A stretch of 64,000 bases of DNA. Source: 0-14-0-80-60-11 sp049322355 (GTDB taxonomy: Bacteria; Desulfobacterota; Desulfobaccia; Desulfobaccales; 0-14-0-80-60-11). The translations under genes and the position numbers were made by a program. The notes beneath the pieces are model-generated. The model saw nothing but the letters and a program-made list of their open reading frames with translations. It searched no databases and was not told where the DNA came from. Below are positions 54,605 through 63,329 of the stretch, piece by piece (the first letter of the stretch is position 1; every line of letters begins with the position of its first letter). Location: the NCBI GenBank assembly GCA_049322355.1, contig JBMORG010000011.1:62001-126000 (forward strand), given 5' to 3'.

Positions 54605-55801
54605 TCAGCGGCGGCGGCCCAGGCGGTTGCGCAAGGCCAGGAAGAATAGGGCCGCCTGGCCGGGGATGAGGACGGGCATAAACGCTGACAAGAATTTGCC
54701 CCCGGCGGTAGCGGGCTTCAGCCAGTCGGGCTTTTGCAGCGTCCCCTGCTGAAAGACGTATAACAATGCCTGCCAGAAACCGGCCCAACTCCATTTGTCG
54801 GGGACGTCGGGTATGTGCTCCAACCCCAATAAAACCAGGGAAAAAACCAATAACAATCCCCCCAGGACCAGGACCGCACGCAATGGCCGCTCGCCATAGC
54901 CGCTGGAAAGCTTGTATAAATTGTACCAATAAAGGGGAAACCAGCGCCACTTGCTGGCCCGGCGGTGCATCTCCATTTCGCCGTAGTGGAAGTCCCCGGA
55001 ACTCTTGTAGTCATTCACGCCTTCATAGTTAACCTGGAGGTTGCGGTAGAGGCGTTCCACCACGCTGTAGTAGTATGCGGTTGGCGGCGGTTGAACGGGG
55101 GGCTTAACCAACCCGGTAAAAATTAAGATTTTCTTGGCAAGAGATAATTCTCTCTGCCTCAACAAAACCTCGTCATAAAGCGCCTGGCGACCACGATATG
55201 GATGCCAGGTAACGTGGTGAAACTCCGGGCGCCGCAGGTCCGTGCCGGCAAACCTTACATGAGCCAAAGACATATCCTGAAAACGCAGCACCCCATTTTC
55301 CTGGAATTTAAGGTCAGAAAAATCTGCGATGAAGGGAAGCTCGATTGTAATGAAAGATACACGTCCGCTTATAGTGGCCCCCCTCAAATCCACCTCCCCC
55401 GAAAAGCTGGCCCAGACAAAATACGCCTCCCCCGAAAAGCTGACCCCGGTAAAATCCGCCTCCTTCGCAAAGCTGGCCTGGTAAAAATATACCCCGCCTG
55501 TAAAGCTGGCCCGTGAAAAATTTATGGGTTTCTCGAATTTGAGCGACCCAAATAGGTAGAGAGGGTTAAAGAGGTCCGGAAAGAAGACCCCGCGAAAATC
55601 ATAGAATTCCCGCCCTTCTTGGTTCCATCTGGCCAGAAGGGCTTCATTGAAGGCATCCTGATCTTTCAACTTATTCTGGGAGTGGAGAATACAGAACTCA
55701 TCGGGGTCCCCGGGGTGGGCGGTATTTTCACATTCAATCTCGGGATATATATCATCCGGAAATTTTCTATAGATTTTGCAGGTGGGGACTGTTTCAGCCA
55801 T
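54605..55801 (-). CDS. Pentapeptide-repeat protein with C-terminal membrane domain
   Basis: About 398 aa from the ATG at 55801, whose A is the last base of the acpS stop (TGATG). The N-terminus carries Cys/His residues (CENTAHPGDPDEFCILHS). A pentapeptide-repeat block (about 90-195: FSRASFTGGVYFYQASFAKEADFTGVSFSGEAYFVWASFSGEVDLRGATISG in five-residue steps) should form a right-handed quadrilateral beta-helix. A linker, then two hydrophobic helices (about 310-335 and 365-390), follow. Similar proteins pair such repeats with ion-channel-like domains; no selectivity-filter motif is seen. Function unknown. Confidence 0.8.
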   Translation of the reverse strand: MAETVPTCKIYRKFPDDIYPEIECENTAHPGDPDEFCILHSQNKLKDQDAFNEALLARWNQEGREFYDFRGVFFPDLFNPLYLFGSLKFEKPINFSRASFTGGVYFYQASFAKEADFTGVSFSGEAYFVWASFSGEVDLRGATISGRVSFITIELPFIADFSDLKFQENGVLRFQDMSLAHVRFAGTDLRRPEFHHVTWHPYRGRQALYDEVLLRQRELSLAKKILIFTGLVKPPVQPPPTAYYYSVVERLYRNLQVNYEGVNDYKSSGDFHYGEMEMHRRASKWRWFPLYWYNLYKLSSGYGERPLRAVLVLGGLLLVFSLVLLGLEHIPDVPDKWSWAGFWQALLYVFQQGTLQKPDWLKPATAGGKFLSAFMPVLIPGQAALFFLALRNRLGRRR

Positions 55802-56181
55802 CACCGCTCCAAAATCACCACCGCCAGGGCGCGGTGGTCTTCGTCGGTGAGGGACAGGTGCATACTGGCGATGCCTGCGGTGGCGCATAGTTCGGCGGCC
55901 CGGCCGCTGACGTAAAGTTCGGGCTTGCCCATGGGGTTGGGGATCACTTCCACTTCCCGCCAGCGGATGCCGTCTTTGCGTAGGCCCACCCCCAGGGCCT
56001 TGGAGAAGGCTTCTTTGGCGGCAAAGCGCATGGCCAGGGCGGAGGCGGCCCAGGCCTTGCCCCGGCAGTAGGCAACCTCACGCTCGGTGAAGACGCGGCT
56101 CAGAAACCGGTCGCCGTAGCGCGCCAAGACCCGCTCGATTCTGGCCACCTGCACCAGGTCAACGCCGATTCCGTAAATCAT
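55801..56181 (-). CDS. acpS: Holo-[acyl-carrier-protein] synthase
   Basis: 126 aa. Transfers 4'-phosphopantetheine from CoA to acyl carrier protein. Family motifs: GIGVDLVQVARIERVLARYGDRF with the Mg-binding Asp, and AMRFAAKEAFSKALGVGL with Glu and Lys. Its stop codon overlaps the start of the pentapeptide protein gene. Confidence 0.97.
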   Translation of the reverse strand: MIYGIGVDLVQVARIERVLARYGDRFLSRVFTEREVAYCRGKAWAASALAMRFAAKEAFSKALGVGLRKDGIRWREVEVIPNPMGKPELYVSGRAAELCATAGIASMHLSLTDEDHRALAVVILER

Positions 56182-56292
56182 GAGAATCCGTTTTGGGCTT
56201 TTGGTTTTTCGTTTTTGGTTGTTCTGCCATTATTATGAAGGCTGAATGCTGTAATGTAATTCCAAATTTGCTGAATTCGCAAAAAGTCACTT

Positions 56293-56396
56293 TCCCCTCC
56301 CCTGGTGGGAGGGGATTAAGGGGAGGGGGATTATAACTTAATCTAAGGCGCTAATTTTCACCCCCACCCTATCCCTTCCCCATCAAGGAGGGTGGA
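56293..56396. repeat. MITE-like C/G-rich inverted repeat, copy 2
   Basis: Left arm CCCCTCCCCTGGTGGGAGGGG...GGGGAGGGGG (56294-56329) and right arm CCCCCACCCTATCCC...CCATCAAGGAGGGTGG (56360-56396) match copy 1 in opposite order, with a unique AT-rich centre. Confidence 0.7.
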
Positions 56397-56476
56397 ATTT
56401 TGGGACTCTGCGAACTCATCAGATTTCAGGCTGTATTCCTAAAACCTAAAACCTGGCCCCTGAGATCCCTGCTAAG

Positions 56477-56617
56477 TTACTTCTTCCCCTTCTTGGGCGG
56501 GGCCGCGGGGGCCTCCGCTTTGCACATGGTGCCCGATTCGCTGCAGGAAGGGCATTTCTTGGGTTTGCAGCGGGTGTCTACTTTTTCACCACATTTTTCG
56601 CAGGTAAACACGGCCAT
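56477..56617 (-). CDS. RCKP-type rubredoxin-like mini-protein
   Basis: 46 aa, easily missed because of its size. TCEKCGE then RCKPKKCPSCSE give two Cys pairs for one Fe or Zn, as in rubredoxin-like RCKP domains. A Lys/Pro/Ala tail closes the protein (AEAPAAPPKKGKK). GGAGG is 9 nt before the ATG at 56617. Common in sulfate reducers and other anaerobes; likely an electron carrier or zinc ribbon, not proven. Confidence 0.85.
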   Translation of the reverse strand: MAVFTCEKCGEKVDTRCKPKKCPSCSESGTMCKAEAPAAPPKKGKK

Positions 56618-56690
56618 GAAAGTAACCTCCAAAGTTCATAGATTAGTAAATTGCCGTATCAATTACTTATACTTCATAAATTCGCCACCA

Positions 56691-56777
56691 TGTCCGCCAC
56701 CCTGAGCCAAAGGCGAAGGGTCTCATGTGTGAATTTATCCTGAGATTCTTCGCCGCCTTTGGCGGCCCAGAAGGACA
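56691..56777. repeat. CCTGAG...GATTCTTCGC inverted repeat, copy A
   Basis: TGTCCGCCACCCTGAGCCAAAGGCGAAGG near the left end and GAGATTCTTCGCCGCCTTTGG...AGAAGGACA near the right end are inverted copies. Such palindromes (TGTCATCCTGAGCGAAGCGAAGG type) are dispersed in many genomes. Confidence 0.7.
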
Positions 56778-56818
56778 AAAATGGAATATATGATATTTCG
56801 CCTTCTTATTTACCGGAA

Positions 56819-57208
56819 TCAACCGGCTTCGGGCTCCGCCTGCTCTCCTTTTACATCTTCCGCCTGGCATTTTGCCAGAATTTTTTCCGTAATTTCGGGA
56901 AGATGTTCAAAGAGTCCGTCGAAGGCGCCGCCGCGCTTAATCCCATGAAATGAAATCTCGCCTCCCTTTATGACGATAAAGGCAATGGGCGTGATCATTA
57001 CCCCGCCGCCTCCGCCGCCGCCCTCCCCTGCTTTCTTGTTGTCGGTGCCCTTGCCGCCCCCGGCTCCGACCCCGAGGGAGATTCGGGAAACGGGAATCAG
57101 GGTGAATTCACCCACTTTGATTTCCTGGCCCAGGATGGTTTCGGTCTTGGCAACGGCTTTGAGTTCATCCATCAGTTTGCTGATAATTTCCGCAGCAGGA
57201 GCTGTCAT
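56819..57208 (-). CDS. GerW/YtfJ-family protein
   Basis: 129 aa. GerW (sporulation protein YtfJ) family: KAVAKTETILGQEIKVGEFTLIPVSRISLGVGAGGG, then a Gly-rich loop (GEGGGGGGG) and ITPIAFIVIKGG. Despite the family name it is common in non-spore-formers, where its role is unknown. The next upstream gene is its usual partner (DUF2953). Confidence 0.93.
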   Translation of the reverse strand: MTAPAAEIISKLMDELKAVAKTETILGQEIKVGEFTLIPVSRISLGVGAGGGKGTDNKKAGEGGGGGGGVMITPIAFIVIKGGEISFHGIKRGGAFDGLFEHLPEITEKILAKCQAEDVKGEQAEPEAG

Positions 57209-57236
57209 TCGTATCCCTCCAATAAAAATTATTCTT

Positions 57237-57785
57237 TCATTCTTTCGTTCTTGCGGTTTTTCTTAAGTCCCAGGCGAACCGTATTATCCTTAGATATGGC
57301 AGATGAAGCAAAAAGGTCGTCAGTTTCGAGGCCACCCGGTACGGATAAACCGTCACCCAGATTTGGGCAAAATTGCGGTTTTCAAAATTCACTGAAAGTT
57401 CCACGTTATCCAGATGGACATTGCTTACTACTGCATAAAGCAGTCCGTTTAACATAGGGTCAGGCAGGGACATGGTTGCTTCCGATTCCCGAAAACTGAA
57501 AGTTCGGAAGATTTCCAAGATAACTCGCCAGACTCGCTGGATTATTTCCAGGCAAAGTTCCCGCTGTTGCCAAAGCCGACGCAAAACTGCCCAACCATGC
57601 ATCTTTCCTTTTTCGGTAACTGCTTTTTTAGGTTTTTTCGGTTCTTCCACTCCCAAACTTTTCTTGAGGGATAAGCCCAGCCATTTAATCCTGAGCCACT
57701 GGTCTCGGGTATCGTATCCCAGGGAAATGGGCGCCGCCAGGATGAGCAGCGCCAGTAGGATTAAGCCCAAGACCAAATAAGTCAT
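57237..57785 (-). CDS. DUF2953 (YtfI-like) membrane-anchored protein
   Basis: 182 aa from the ATG at 57785. An N-terminal transmembrane helix (YLVLGLILLALLILAAPISLGY) is followed by a soluble domain with the family's IKWLGLSLKKS start and LPDPMLNGLLYAVVSNVH. A GTG at 57815 would start inside a dispersed repeat, so the ATG is preferred. DUF2953 with GerW/YtfJ is a conserved pair whose joint function is unknown. Confidence 0.85.
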   Translation of the reverse strand: MTYLVLGLILLALLILAAPISLGYDTRDQWLRIKWLGLSLKKSLGVEEPKKPKKAVTEKGKMHGWAVLRRLWQQRELCLEIIQRVWRVILEIFRTFSFRESEATMSLPDPMLNGLLYAVVSNVHLDNVELSVNFENRNFAQIWVTVYPYRVASKLTTFLLHLPYLRIIRFAWDLRKTARTKE

Positions 57786-57805
57786 AACCTTCCGAAATTG
57801 ACCCG

Positions 57806-57856
57806 GCCCCCTCACCAGACCCTCTCCCGCTGCAAGCGTGGGGAAAGGGAGGGGGT
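57806..57856. repeat. C/G-rich palindrome, partial copy of the MITE-like family
   Basis: CCCCCTCACCAGACCCTCTCCC, then GGGGAAAGGGAGGGGG: about 50 bp, equal to a single arm region of copies 1 and 2. Confidence 0.55.
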
Positions 57857-57901
57857 AAAGTCGGCAAGGTTGAAATATGGGGTTCTGGCAAAAAGCCGTA
57901 T

Positions 57902-57984
57902 TGTCATCCTGAGCGAGGCAAAGGATCCCGTATTTTCCTTCAGTTAGTGAGATTCTTCAATCGCTTCGCTCCCTCAGAATGAGA
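57902..57984. repeat. CCTGAG...GATTCTTC inverted repeat, copy B
   Basis: TGTCATCCTGAGCGAGGCAAAGGATC and the inverted GATTCTTCAATCGCTTCGCTC..CAGAATGAGA; same family as copy A at 56691. Confidence 0.7.
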
Positions 57985-58039
57985 TATATGAAGACGTTAG
58001 CAAGAGGTTCCAATTATGCTGGGTTAGCCTCTGGTATTT

Positions 58040-60412
58040 TTACCCGCCCCCACCCGGAAAGGCAATGGCCAGGGCCTCGTCCAGGCGCTCCACCGGATGA
58101 AAGGTGAGTTCACCCCGCACGGATTCGGGAATCTCCTCCAGGTCCACTTTATTTTGGGCCGGGAGGATGATCTCCGCAATCCCCGCCCGGTGCGCGGCCA
58201 GGACCTTGTTCTTGATGCCGCCCACGGGGAGCACGTGCCCCCGGAGGGTGATCTCTCCGGTCATGGCCAGGCCCTTCTTAACCGGGCGACCGGACAGGAG
58301 CGACACCAAGGCGGTGAGCATGGCCACCCCGGCGGAGGGGCCGTCTTTGGGGATGGCCCCCGCGGGCACGTGGATGTGGAGATCAGAATTTTCGAAGAAA
58401 TCCTCCGAAATCCCCAGGAAGGGAGCCCGGGCCCGGATGTAGGACAGCGCCGCATTGGCCGACTCTTTCATAACATCGCCCAACTGCCCTGTGAGCCTGA
58501 GATTGCCTTTGCCCGGCATACGCAGTACCTCGATGAAGAGAATGTCGCCGCCGGTGGGGGTCCAAGCCAGCCCGGTGGCCACCCCCGGTTCCGGGTGATC
58601 CAGGGCCGCATCCCGGAAAAAACGAGGCGGACCAAGGTAAGTGGCCACGTCGGCTTCGTCGATTTTGACCTGTTGGCGGCCGCCTTCCGCCACTTCCCGG
58701 GCCACGCCCCGACATAGAGAAGCGATTTCCCGCTCCAGGTTGCGCAGTCCCGCCTCCCGGGTGTAAGAGGCGATGACCCGCCGGACGGCCTCGGGGGTGA
58801 GCTCCATCTGCTCTGCCGTCAGCCCGTGGGCCTCCAGTTGCCGGGGCAGGAGGTGGCTGAAGGCGATTTCCAGCTTCTCCTCCTCGGTGTAGCCGGTGAG
58901 TTCCAGGACTTCCATGCGGTCCCGCAGCGGCGGCGGGATGGGATCCAGGAGGTTGGCGGTGGTTATGAACATGACCTTGGAGAGATCAAAATCCACCTCC
59001 AAGTAATGGTCGGAAAAGGTGGAATTCTGCTCCGGGTCCAGGACCTCCAGGAGGGCCGAAGAGGGGTCGCCCCGGAAGTCGGCGCCGATCTTGTCCACTT
59101 CATCCAGGATAAAGACCGGATTGTTGGAGCCGGCCCGTCTGATAGACTGGATGATGCGGCCAGGCAGCGCGCCCACGTAAGTGCGGCGGTGGCCGCGGAT
59201 TTCGGCTTCATCCCGAACCCCGCCCAAGGACAGGCGCACAAACTTGCGGCCCAGGGCCCGGGCGATGGAGCGGCCCAAGGAGGTCTTTCCGGTGCCCGGC
59301 GGCCCGACAAAACAGAGGATGGGACCCTTCATGTCGGGCTTGAGTTTGCGCACCGCCAGGTATTCCAAGATGCGCTTTTTTACTTTTTCCAGGTTGTAGT
59401 GGTCTTCATCCAGGATTTCCCGGGCCTGGTGCAGGTTCAGATTGTCGTCGGTAGATTTGTTCCAGGGCAACTCGATGAGCCATTCCAGGAAGTTGCGAAT
59501 GACCTGATGGTCCGGCGAAGTGGGCGGGGTGCGTTTCAGCCGGGTCAATTCCCGTTCCGCCTCTTTCATGGCGTGGGGCGGCAACTCCGCTTCTTCCAGG
59601 CGGAACTGCAGTTCGTCAATCTCCCGGGTCCGCTCATCCCCCTCCCCCAACTCCTTCTGCAGGACCTTGATGTGTTCCCGTAGGTAATAGTCCTTTTGGG
59701 CCTTGTCCATCTCGGTCTTCACCTGGCTCTGAATTTTCTTTCCCAGCTCCAGAATCTCCAACTCGCGGTTGATATAGGACAATACCTTCCGCAGGCGCTC
59801 TGTAACATCAAAGGTCTCCAGCAGTTCCTGTTTCTCGACCTTGGAGATGTTGAGGCTGCCCGCAGTAACGTCGGCCAGTACCCGGGGATCGCTGAACTCC
59901 CGGACCAGGGCACCCAGTTCCGAAGGCAGGTAAGGAGAGAGTTCCAGCATTTTCAGAAAGAGGCCTTTGACGTTAGAGACCAGGGCCTCAACCTCCAGGG
60001 AAGGCTCGTATTCTTCCGGGATGGGGGTTATTTGGGCCATCAGGTAAGGCTCCTGGGCCACCCAGGTTTCCACCCGGAAGCGGTAGAGGCCTTGAATAAG
60101 CAGACGCACGGAGTCGTCATCGGCTTTGCGCATCTTCAAAATGACTGCGGCAGTGCCGATATTGAAGAAATTTTCCGGGTCAAACCCCGTGGGCTTTTCC
60201 GTTTTGCTGGTCAAGAAGCCCAGAGTCTTATCCTGGAGCAAAACCTCGTTCACCAGCTTCTGGGCCGGCTCCTCCCAGAGGGCCAGGGGCATGATGATGC
60301 GGGGAAAAAGTACCAGGTCGGTTGCGGGTAATATGGGTAGCACCCGGGGGCCGGGCTGTTCGTCAGATGGCGCCGCCACCCGGAATTTGTCAGTTTCGTA
60401 ATTATTGGTCAT
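58040..60412 (-). CDS. lon: ATP-dependent Lon protease
   Basis: 790 aa, full length. N-terminal substrate-binding LAN domain (about 24-215), a coiled coil, an AAA+ module with Walker A GPPGTGKTSLG, Walker B VFILDEVDKIG, and a C-terminal serine peptidase with the Ser in PKDGPSAGVAMLTA and the Lys in NKVLAAHRAG. Degrades misfolded and regulatory proteins in the cytoplasm. Follows hsp20 by 21 nt, so both heat-shock functions are probably co-expressed. Confidence 0.98.
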   Translation of the reverse strand: MTNNYETDKFRVAAPSDEQPGPRVLPILPATDLVLFPRIIMPLALWEEPAQKLVNEVLLQDKTLGFLTSKTEKPTGFDPENFFNIGTAAVILKMRKADDDSVRLLIQGLYRFRVETWVAQEPYLMAQITPIPEEYEPSLEVEALVSNVKGLFLKMLELSPYLPSELGALVREFSDPRVLADVTAGSLNISKVEKQELLETFDVTERLRKVLSYINRELEILELGKKIQSQVKTEMDKAQKDYYLREHIKVLQKELGEGDERTREIDELQFRLEEAELPPHAMKEAERELTRLKRTPPTSPDHQVIRNFLEWLIELPWNKSTDDNLNLHQAREILDEDHYNLEKVKKRILEYLAVRKLKPDMKGPILCFVGPPGTGKTSLGRSIARALGRKFVRLSLGGVRDEAEIRGHRRTYVGALPGRIIQSIRRAGSNNPVFILDEVDKIGADFRGDPSSALLEVLDPEQNSTFSDHYLEVDFDLSKVMFITTANLLDPIPPPLRDRMEVLELTGYTEEEKLEIAFSHLLPRQLEAHGLTAEQMELTPEAVRRVIASYTREAGLRNLEREIASLCRGVAREVAEGGRQQVKIDEADVATYLGPPRFFRDAALDHPEPGVATGLAWTPTGGDILFIEVLRMPGKGNLRLTGQLGDVMKESANAALSYIRARAPFLGISEDFFENSDLHIHVPAGAIPKDGPSAGVAMLTALVSLLSGRPVKKGLAMTGEITLRGHVLPVGGIKNKVLAAHRAGIAEIILPAQNKVDLEEIPESVRGELTFHPVERLDEALAIAFPGGGG

Positions 60413-60433
60413 GATATCTCCATGTTCTTAATC

Positions 60434-60862
60434 TTAGGATTTCACCGGTATCTGCCGGGTTTGGGGAGATTTGCGGGGCAAGCGGACTTCCAGGATGCCA
60501 TCAAGATAGGCGGCTTCCACCCCGTCGGGGTTGATGGCGATGGGTAGTGTGAAGCGGCGTTCAAAGGCGCCGAAACCCATTTCCAGGTGAATAAAGCCTC
60601 TGAGACCTTCCGGACGGGGAGGTCGGCGACATCCACGCAGCACCAACTCGTGGGCCGTTAATGACAAGGAAATGTCATCCGCCGACACCCCGGCCAACTC
60701 CAGACGGAGCACCAGCCCTTGGGTGGTTTCGTAGAAATCTGCCGCGGGCCGGAAAGACGCCGAGGTCTTTTGGGCTTCCAAAAGGGTATCAAGACCACGA
60801 CGCACCTGCTCTTCCAGGCGGTCGAAGTCCCGGATTACTCTGATTTTGATGAGACGGTACAT
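60434..60862 (-). CDS. Small heat-shock protein (Hsp20/alpha-crystallin)
   Basis: 142 aa. Alpha-crystallin domain (about 40-130): TTQGLVLRLELAGVSADDISLSLTAHELVLRGCR, FERRFTLPIAINPDGVEAAYLDGILEVRLPR. ATP-independent holdase that passes clients to chaperones or to the Lon protease encoded next. No CIRCE element or clear heat-shock promoter was identified upstream. Confidence 0.95.
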   Translation of the reverse strand: MYRLIKIRVIRDFDRLEEQVRRGLDTLLEAQKTSASFRPAADFYETTQGLVLRLELAGVSADDISLSLTAHELVLRGCRRPPRPEGLRGFIHLEMGFGAFERRFTLPIAINPDGVEAAYLDGILEVRLPRKSPQTRQIPVKS

Positions 60863-61058
60863 AAGCTCCTCAAAAGTTTATTTCCATTTAATCTAATAAT
60901 TTTAATGACAAAATCCAGGGATAACGGAATTTTCTGTGATTCAGGAATTTTTTTTGATTATCACCATAGGCAGGCCAGATGGATGAATCATTTTTGAGTG
61001 GCCGGCCTATCCTGGTCCTGCCTTGACCGACGCTGTAATTCCTGGTAGGTTCCCAGGC

Positions 61059-62036
61059 ATGTCACCAAAGATAATTTGCCTGGGGGCCATTAATCTTGAC
61101 CTGAAATTTCAGGTGGAGGACCTGGAGAGTTTTCTTAAGGAGTGGGGCACCGGCCTCACCCGGGGAGGCGAGGAGGCCATTTCCCAGGCCCAAGAAATTC
61201 GCCTTCAGGAATTGCTTGCCCGGCATGGGCACCAGGTAGGCCGCTTCGGTGGAGGTATGGCGGCCAACACGGCCTATGCCCTGGCCGGTCTCGGCATTCC
61301 GGTGGCGCTGGTAGGCCGGGTGGGAGAAGACGCTGCTGGGCAATTTCTAAAGCAAAGCCTGGCTGGGGTGGACCTGTCGCACGTGGTCGCCCAGGGGAAA
61401 AGCGGCCGGGCCTATATTCTTGCAGACCCGGATGGCGACCGTACTATCTTGGTGGCACCCAATACCAATGATGAGATTCAAGAACAAGATATCCCCTGGG
61501 AAGCCCTTCGAGAGGCGAAGTTCTTGCACCTCACCGCGTTTGTGGGGGACGCCGCACTTGCGCTACAGCAGACCATTGCCGAACGGATTCCGGAGCAAGT
61601 CCGCCTCAGTCTTGATCCGGGCGACCTCTATGCCCGGCGAGGCTGGCCGGCCATAGAGGCCATTCTGGACCACCTGGAAACCCTGTTGGTGAACGAAACC
61701 GAGTGGAGATTGCTGGGAGGGAATATGCACGTTCATCCCTACTGGGCCCCACCCGTGGTGGTAATCAAGCGGGGAGCCCGCGGCGCCAGACTGCTAACAC
61801 CCTTAAGACACTTGGATTTTCCCGTGGAATTGGCAGGTGAGGTGGTGGACACCCTGGGGGCGGGCGACGTCTTCGCCGGGGGCTACCTGGCCGGACGCTT
61901 TTTAGGCCTCCATCTCAACCTATGTGTACGTCTGGGCAACCGGGCCGCGGCCGTGAGCCTAAGAGGCGCCGGCCGGGAGAGCTACCCGGACCGGGTCTTT
62001 TTGGAGCGGCAGGTGCAGCTTCTGCAACAAGGTTGA
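61059..62036 (+). CDS. PfkB-family sugar kinase
   Basis: About 325 aa from the ATG at 61059. Ribokinase-type fold: GAINLDLKFQVED near the start, VGRFGGGMAANTAYALAGLG (first signature), and DTLGAGDVFAGGYLAGRFL with the catalytic Asp (second signature). The substrate is not evident; an insert near residues 25-60 is longer than usual. Followed after a repeat-bearing spacer by the HAD-like gene. Confidence 0.9.
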   Translation: MSPKIICLGAINLDLKFQVEDLESFLKEWGTGLTRGGEEAISQAQEIRLQELLARHGHQVGRFGGGMAANTAYALAGLGIPVALVGRVGEDAAGQFLKQSLAGVDLSHVVAQGKSGRAYILADPDGDRTILVAPNTNDEIQEQDIPWEALREAKFLHLTAFVGDAALALQQTIAERIPEQVRLSLDPGDLYARRGWPAIEAILDHLETLLVNETEWRLLGGNMHVHPYWAPPVVVIKRGARGARLLTPLRHLDFPVELAGEVVDTLGAGDVFAGGYLAGRFLGLHLNLCVRLGNRAAAVSLRGAGRESYPDRVFLERQVQLLQQG

Positions 62037-62039
62037 TTA

Positions 62040-62110
62040 GTGGCCAATGATCAGTGGTCAATGATCAGTTAAATAATCTATCAATAACTGATTACTGACC
62101 ACTGGCTACA
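62040..62110. repeat. Inverted TGATCAGT/ACTGATTA spacer repeat
   Basis: AGTGGTCAATGATCAGTTA and the inverted TAACTGATTACTGACCACT flank an AT-rich centre. It lies in the spacer between the kinase and HAD-like genes. Confidence 0.6.
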
Positions 62111-62126
62111 GAATATAGGAGACTAC

Positions 62127-63218
62127 ATGCCCAACTTGCAACTGAACACCAATTGTGAGGGCCCTCTGGCCCTCAATGACAACGCTTTTGAGCTATGCCG
62201 GGACTTCATTAAGCCCCAGGGGGACCGGTTTTTCCGGCAGTTGAGCCGCTATGACATTTATTTGAGTGATGTTGCAAAAAAGCCGGGGTACCAATCCGGG
62301 AACACTCTCAGGCTCATTTTGCCCTTTTTGAAGGCCCGCGGCCTCACCAACGGCCAAATCGAAGATTATTCCCGAAAGAATGTGGCCTTGATGCCCGGGG
62401 CCGAAGGCGCCTTTCAGTTCCTCCACGGCTGCAATTTTCCCCTTTTTGAAATCAGTACCAGCTACCGGCAATTTGCCGAAGCAGTGGGCGTTAAGCTGGG
62501 TTTTGCCAGGGACCATATCTTCTGCACCGAACTGGATCTGGACCGCTATGAGCTTCCCCCGGATGAAGCCCGGGAATTACTGGGCCTGATTGCTGAAATA
62601 GCCGATGCGCCGGAGATCGAACTGCCACCTGAGGCCGCATCATTAACTGACCTGCCGGACCAGGCTCAGGAAACAGTGGCGATGCTGGACCGGGTTTTTG
62701 AGGAGCGGCTGCCGGCCATGAAGATCGGCGCCATCTTGCCAGAAGTCCATCCCATCGGCGGGCCTGCAAAGGCCAAGGCCGTGGCCGCCAGCCTGGAGAA
62801 AACCGGCCTGAAGATGTCTGAGCTTATCTATGTGGGGGATAACGGCAACGATGTGCAGGCTTTCGAAGCGGTGCGGGCCGGTGGCGGCCTGGCCATTTCT
62901 TTCAACGGCAACCGCTATGCGGTGGGCGCCGCGGAAGTGGTGGTGGTGTCAGACAGCGCCTGGTCTATTGCTTTGCTGACCGCCATCTTCCAGTCGTGGG
63001 GCAAAGAGGGGGTACTGGAGCTGGCAGCCCCCGAGACCCGGGACAAATCCCGCAGCCTGGTCTTGCCGGAAGCGATGGTTGACCCCATTTTTTCTGGTCT
63101 CAATGGCCGCCTTCTGAACATCTATTTGTCCAAGGGTATCGACCGGGCAAAAATCGCCAAGGACAGCCTGGCCATGCGGGCCAGACTCCGGGGCGAGGCG
63201 GTAGCCGCATTAGGGTAA
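62127..63218 (+). CDS. HAD-like phosphatase-family protein
   Basis: 363 aa. The N-terminus reads LQLNTNCEGPLALNDNAFEL, where a HAD hydrolase would have DxDGxL; here Asn-Cys-Glu replaces the Asp pair, so catalysis may be altered. The C-terminal HAD motif IV is clear (LIYVGDNGNDVQAFEAVRAGGGLAISFNGN). A helical cap lies between. Similar proteins are found in archaea, some annotated as energy-converting hydrogenase-linked (EhaR-type). GGAGACTAC precedes the ATG. Confidence 0.75.
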   Translation: MPNLQLNTNCEGPLALNDNAFELCRDFIKPQGDRFFRQLSRYDIYLSDVAKKPGYQSGNTLRLILPFLKARGLTNGQIEDYSRKNVALMPGAEGAFQFLHGCNFPLFEISTSYRQFAEAVGVKLGFARDHIFCTELDLDRYELPPDEARELLGLIAEIADAPEIELPPEAASLTDLPDQAQETVAMLDRVFEERLPAMKIGAILPEVHPIGGPAKAKAVAASLEKTGLKMSELIYVGDNGNDVQAFEAVRAGGGLAISFNGNRYAVGAAEVVVVSDSAWSIALLTAIFQSWGKEGVLELAAPETRDKSRSLVLPEAMVDPIFSGLNGRLLNIYLSKGIDRAKIAKDSLAMRARLRGEAVAALG

Positions 63219-63239
63219 ACCAAGCAGGTCATAAATAAA

Positions 63240-63290
63240 GGCGGTCCAGGAACCGCCCAGCAGTTGCAAAGGCGGACCTATGTGTCCGCC
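63240..63290. other. Two adjacent hairpins
   Basis: GGCGGT-CCAGGA-ACCGCC (63240-63257) and GGCGGAC-CTATGT-GTCCGCC (63271-63290), in the spacer between convergent genes. Neither is followed by a good T-run; they may act together as a bidirectional terminator. Confidence 0.5.
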
Positions 63291-63329
63291 CTTGGTTGAT
63301 GGTGCACGCGCAAATGCAGTGATAGAGGC

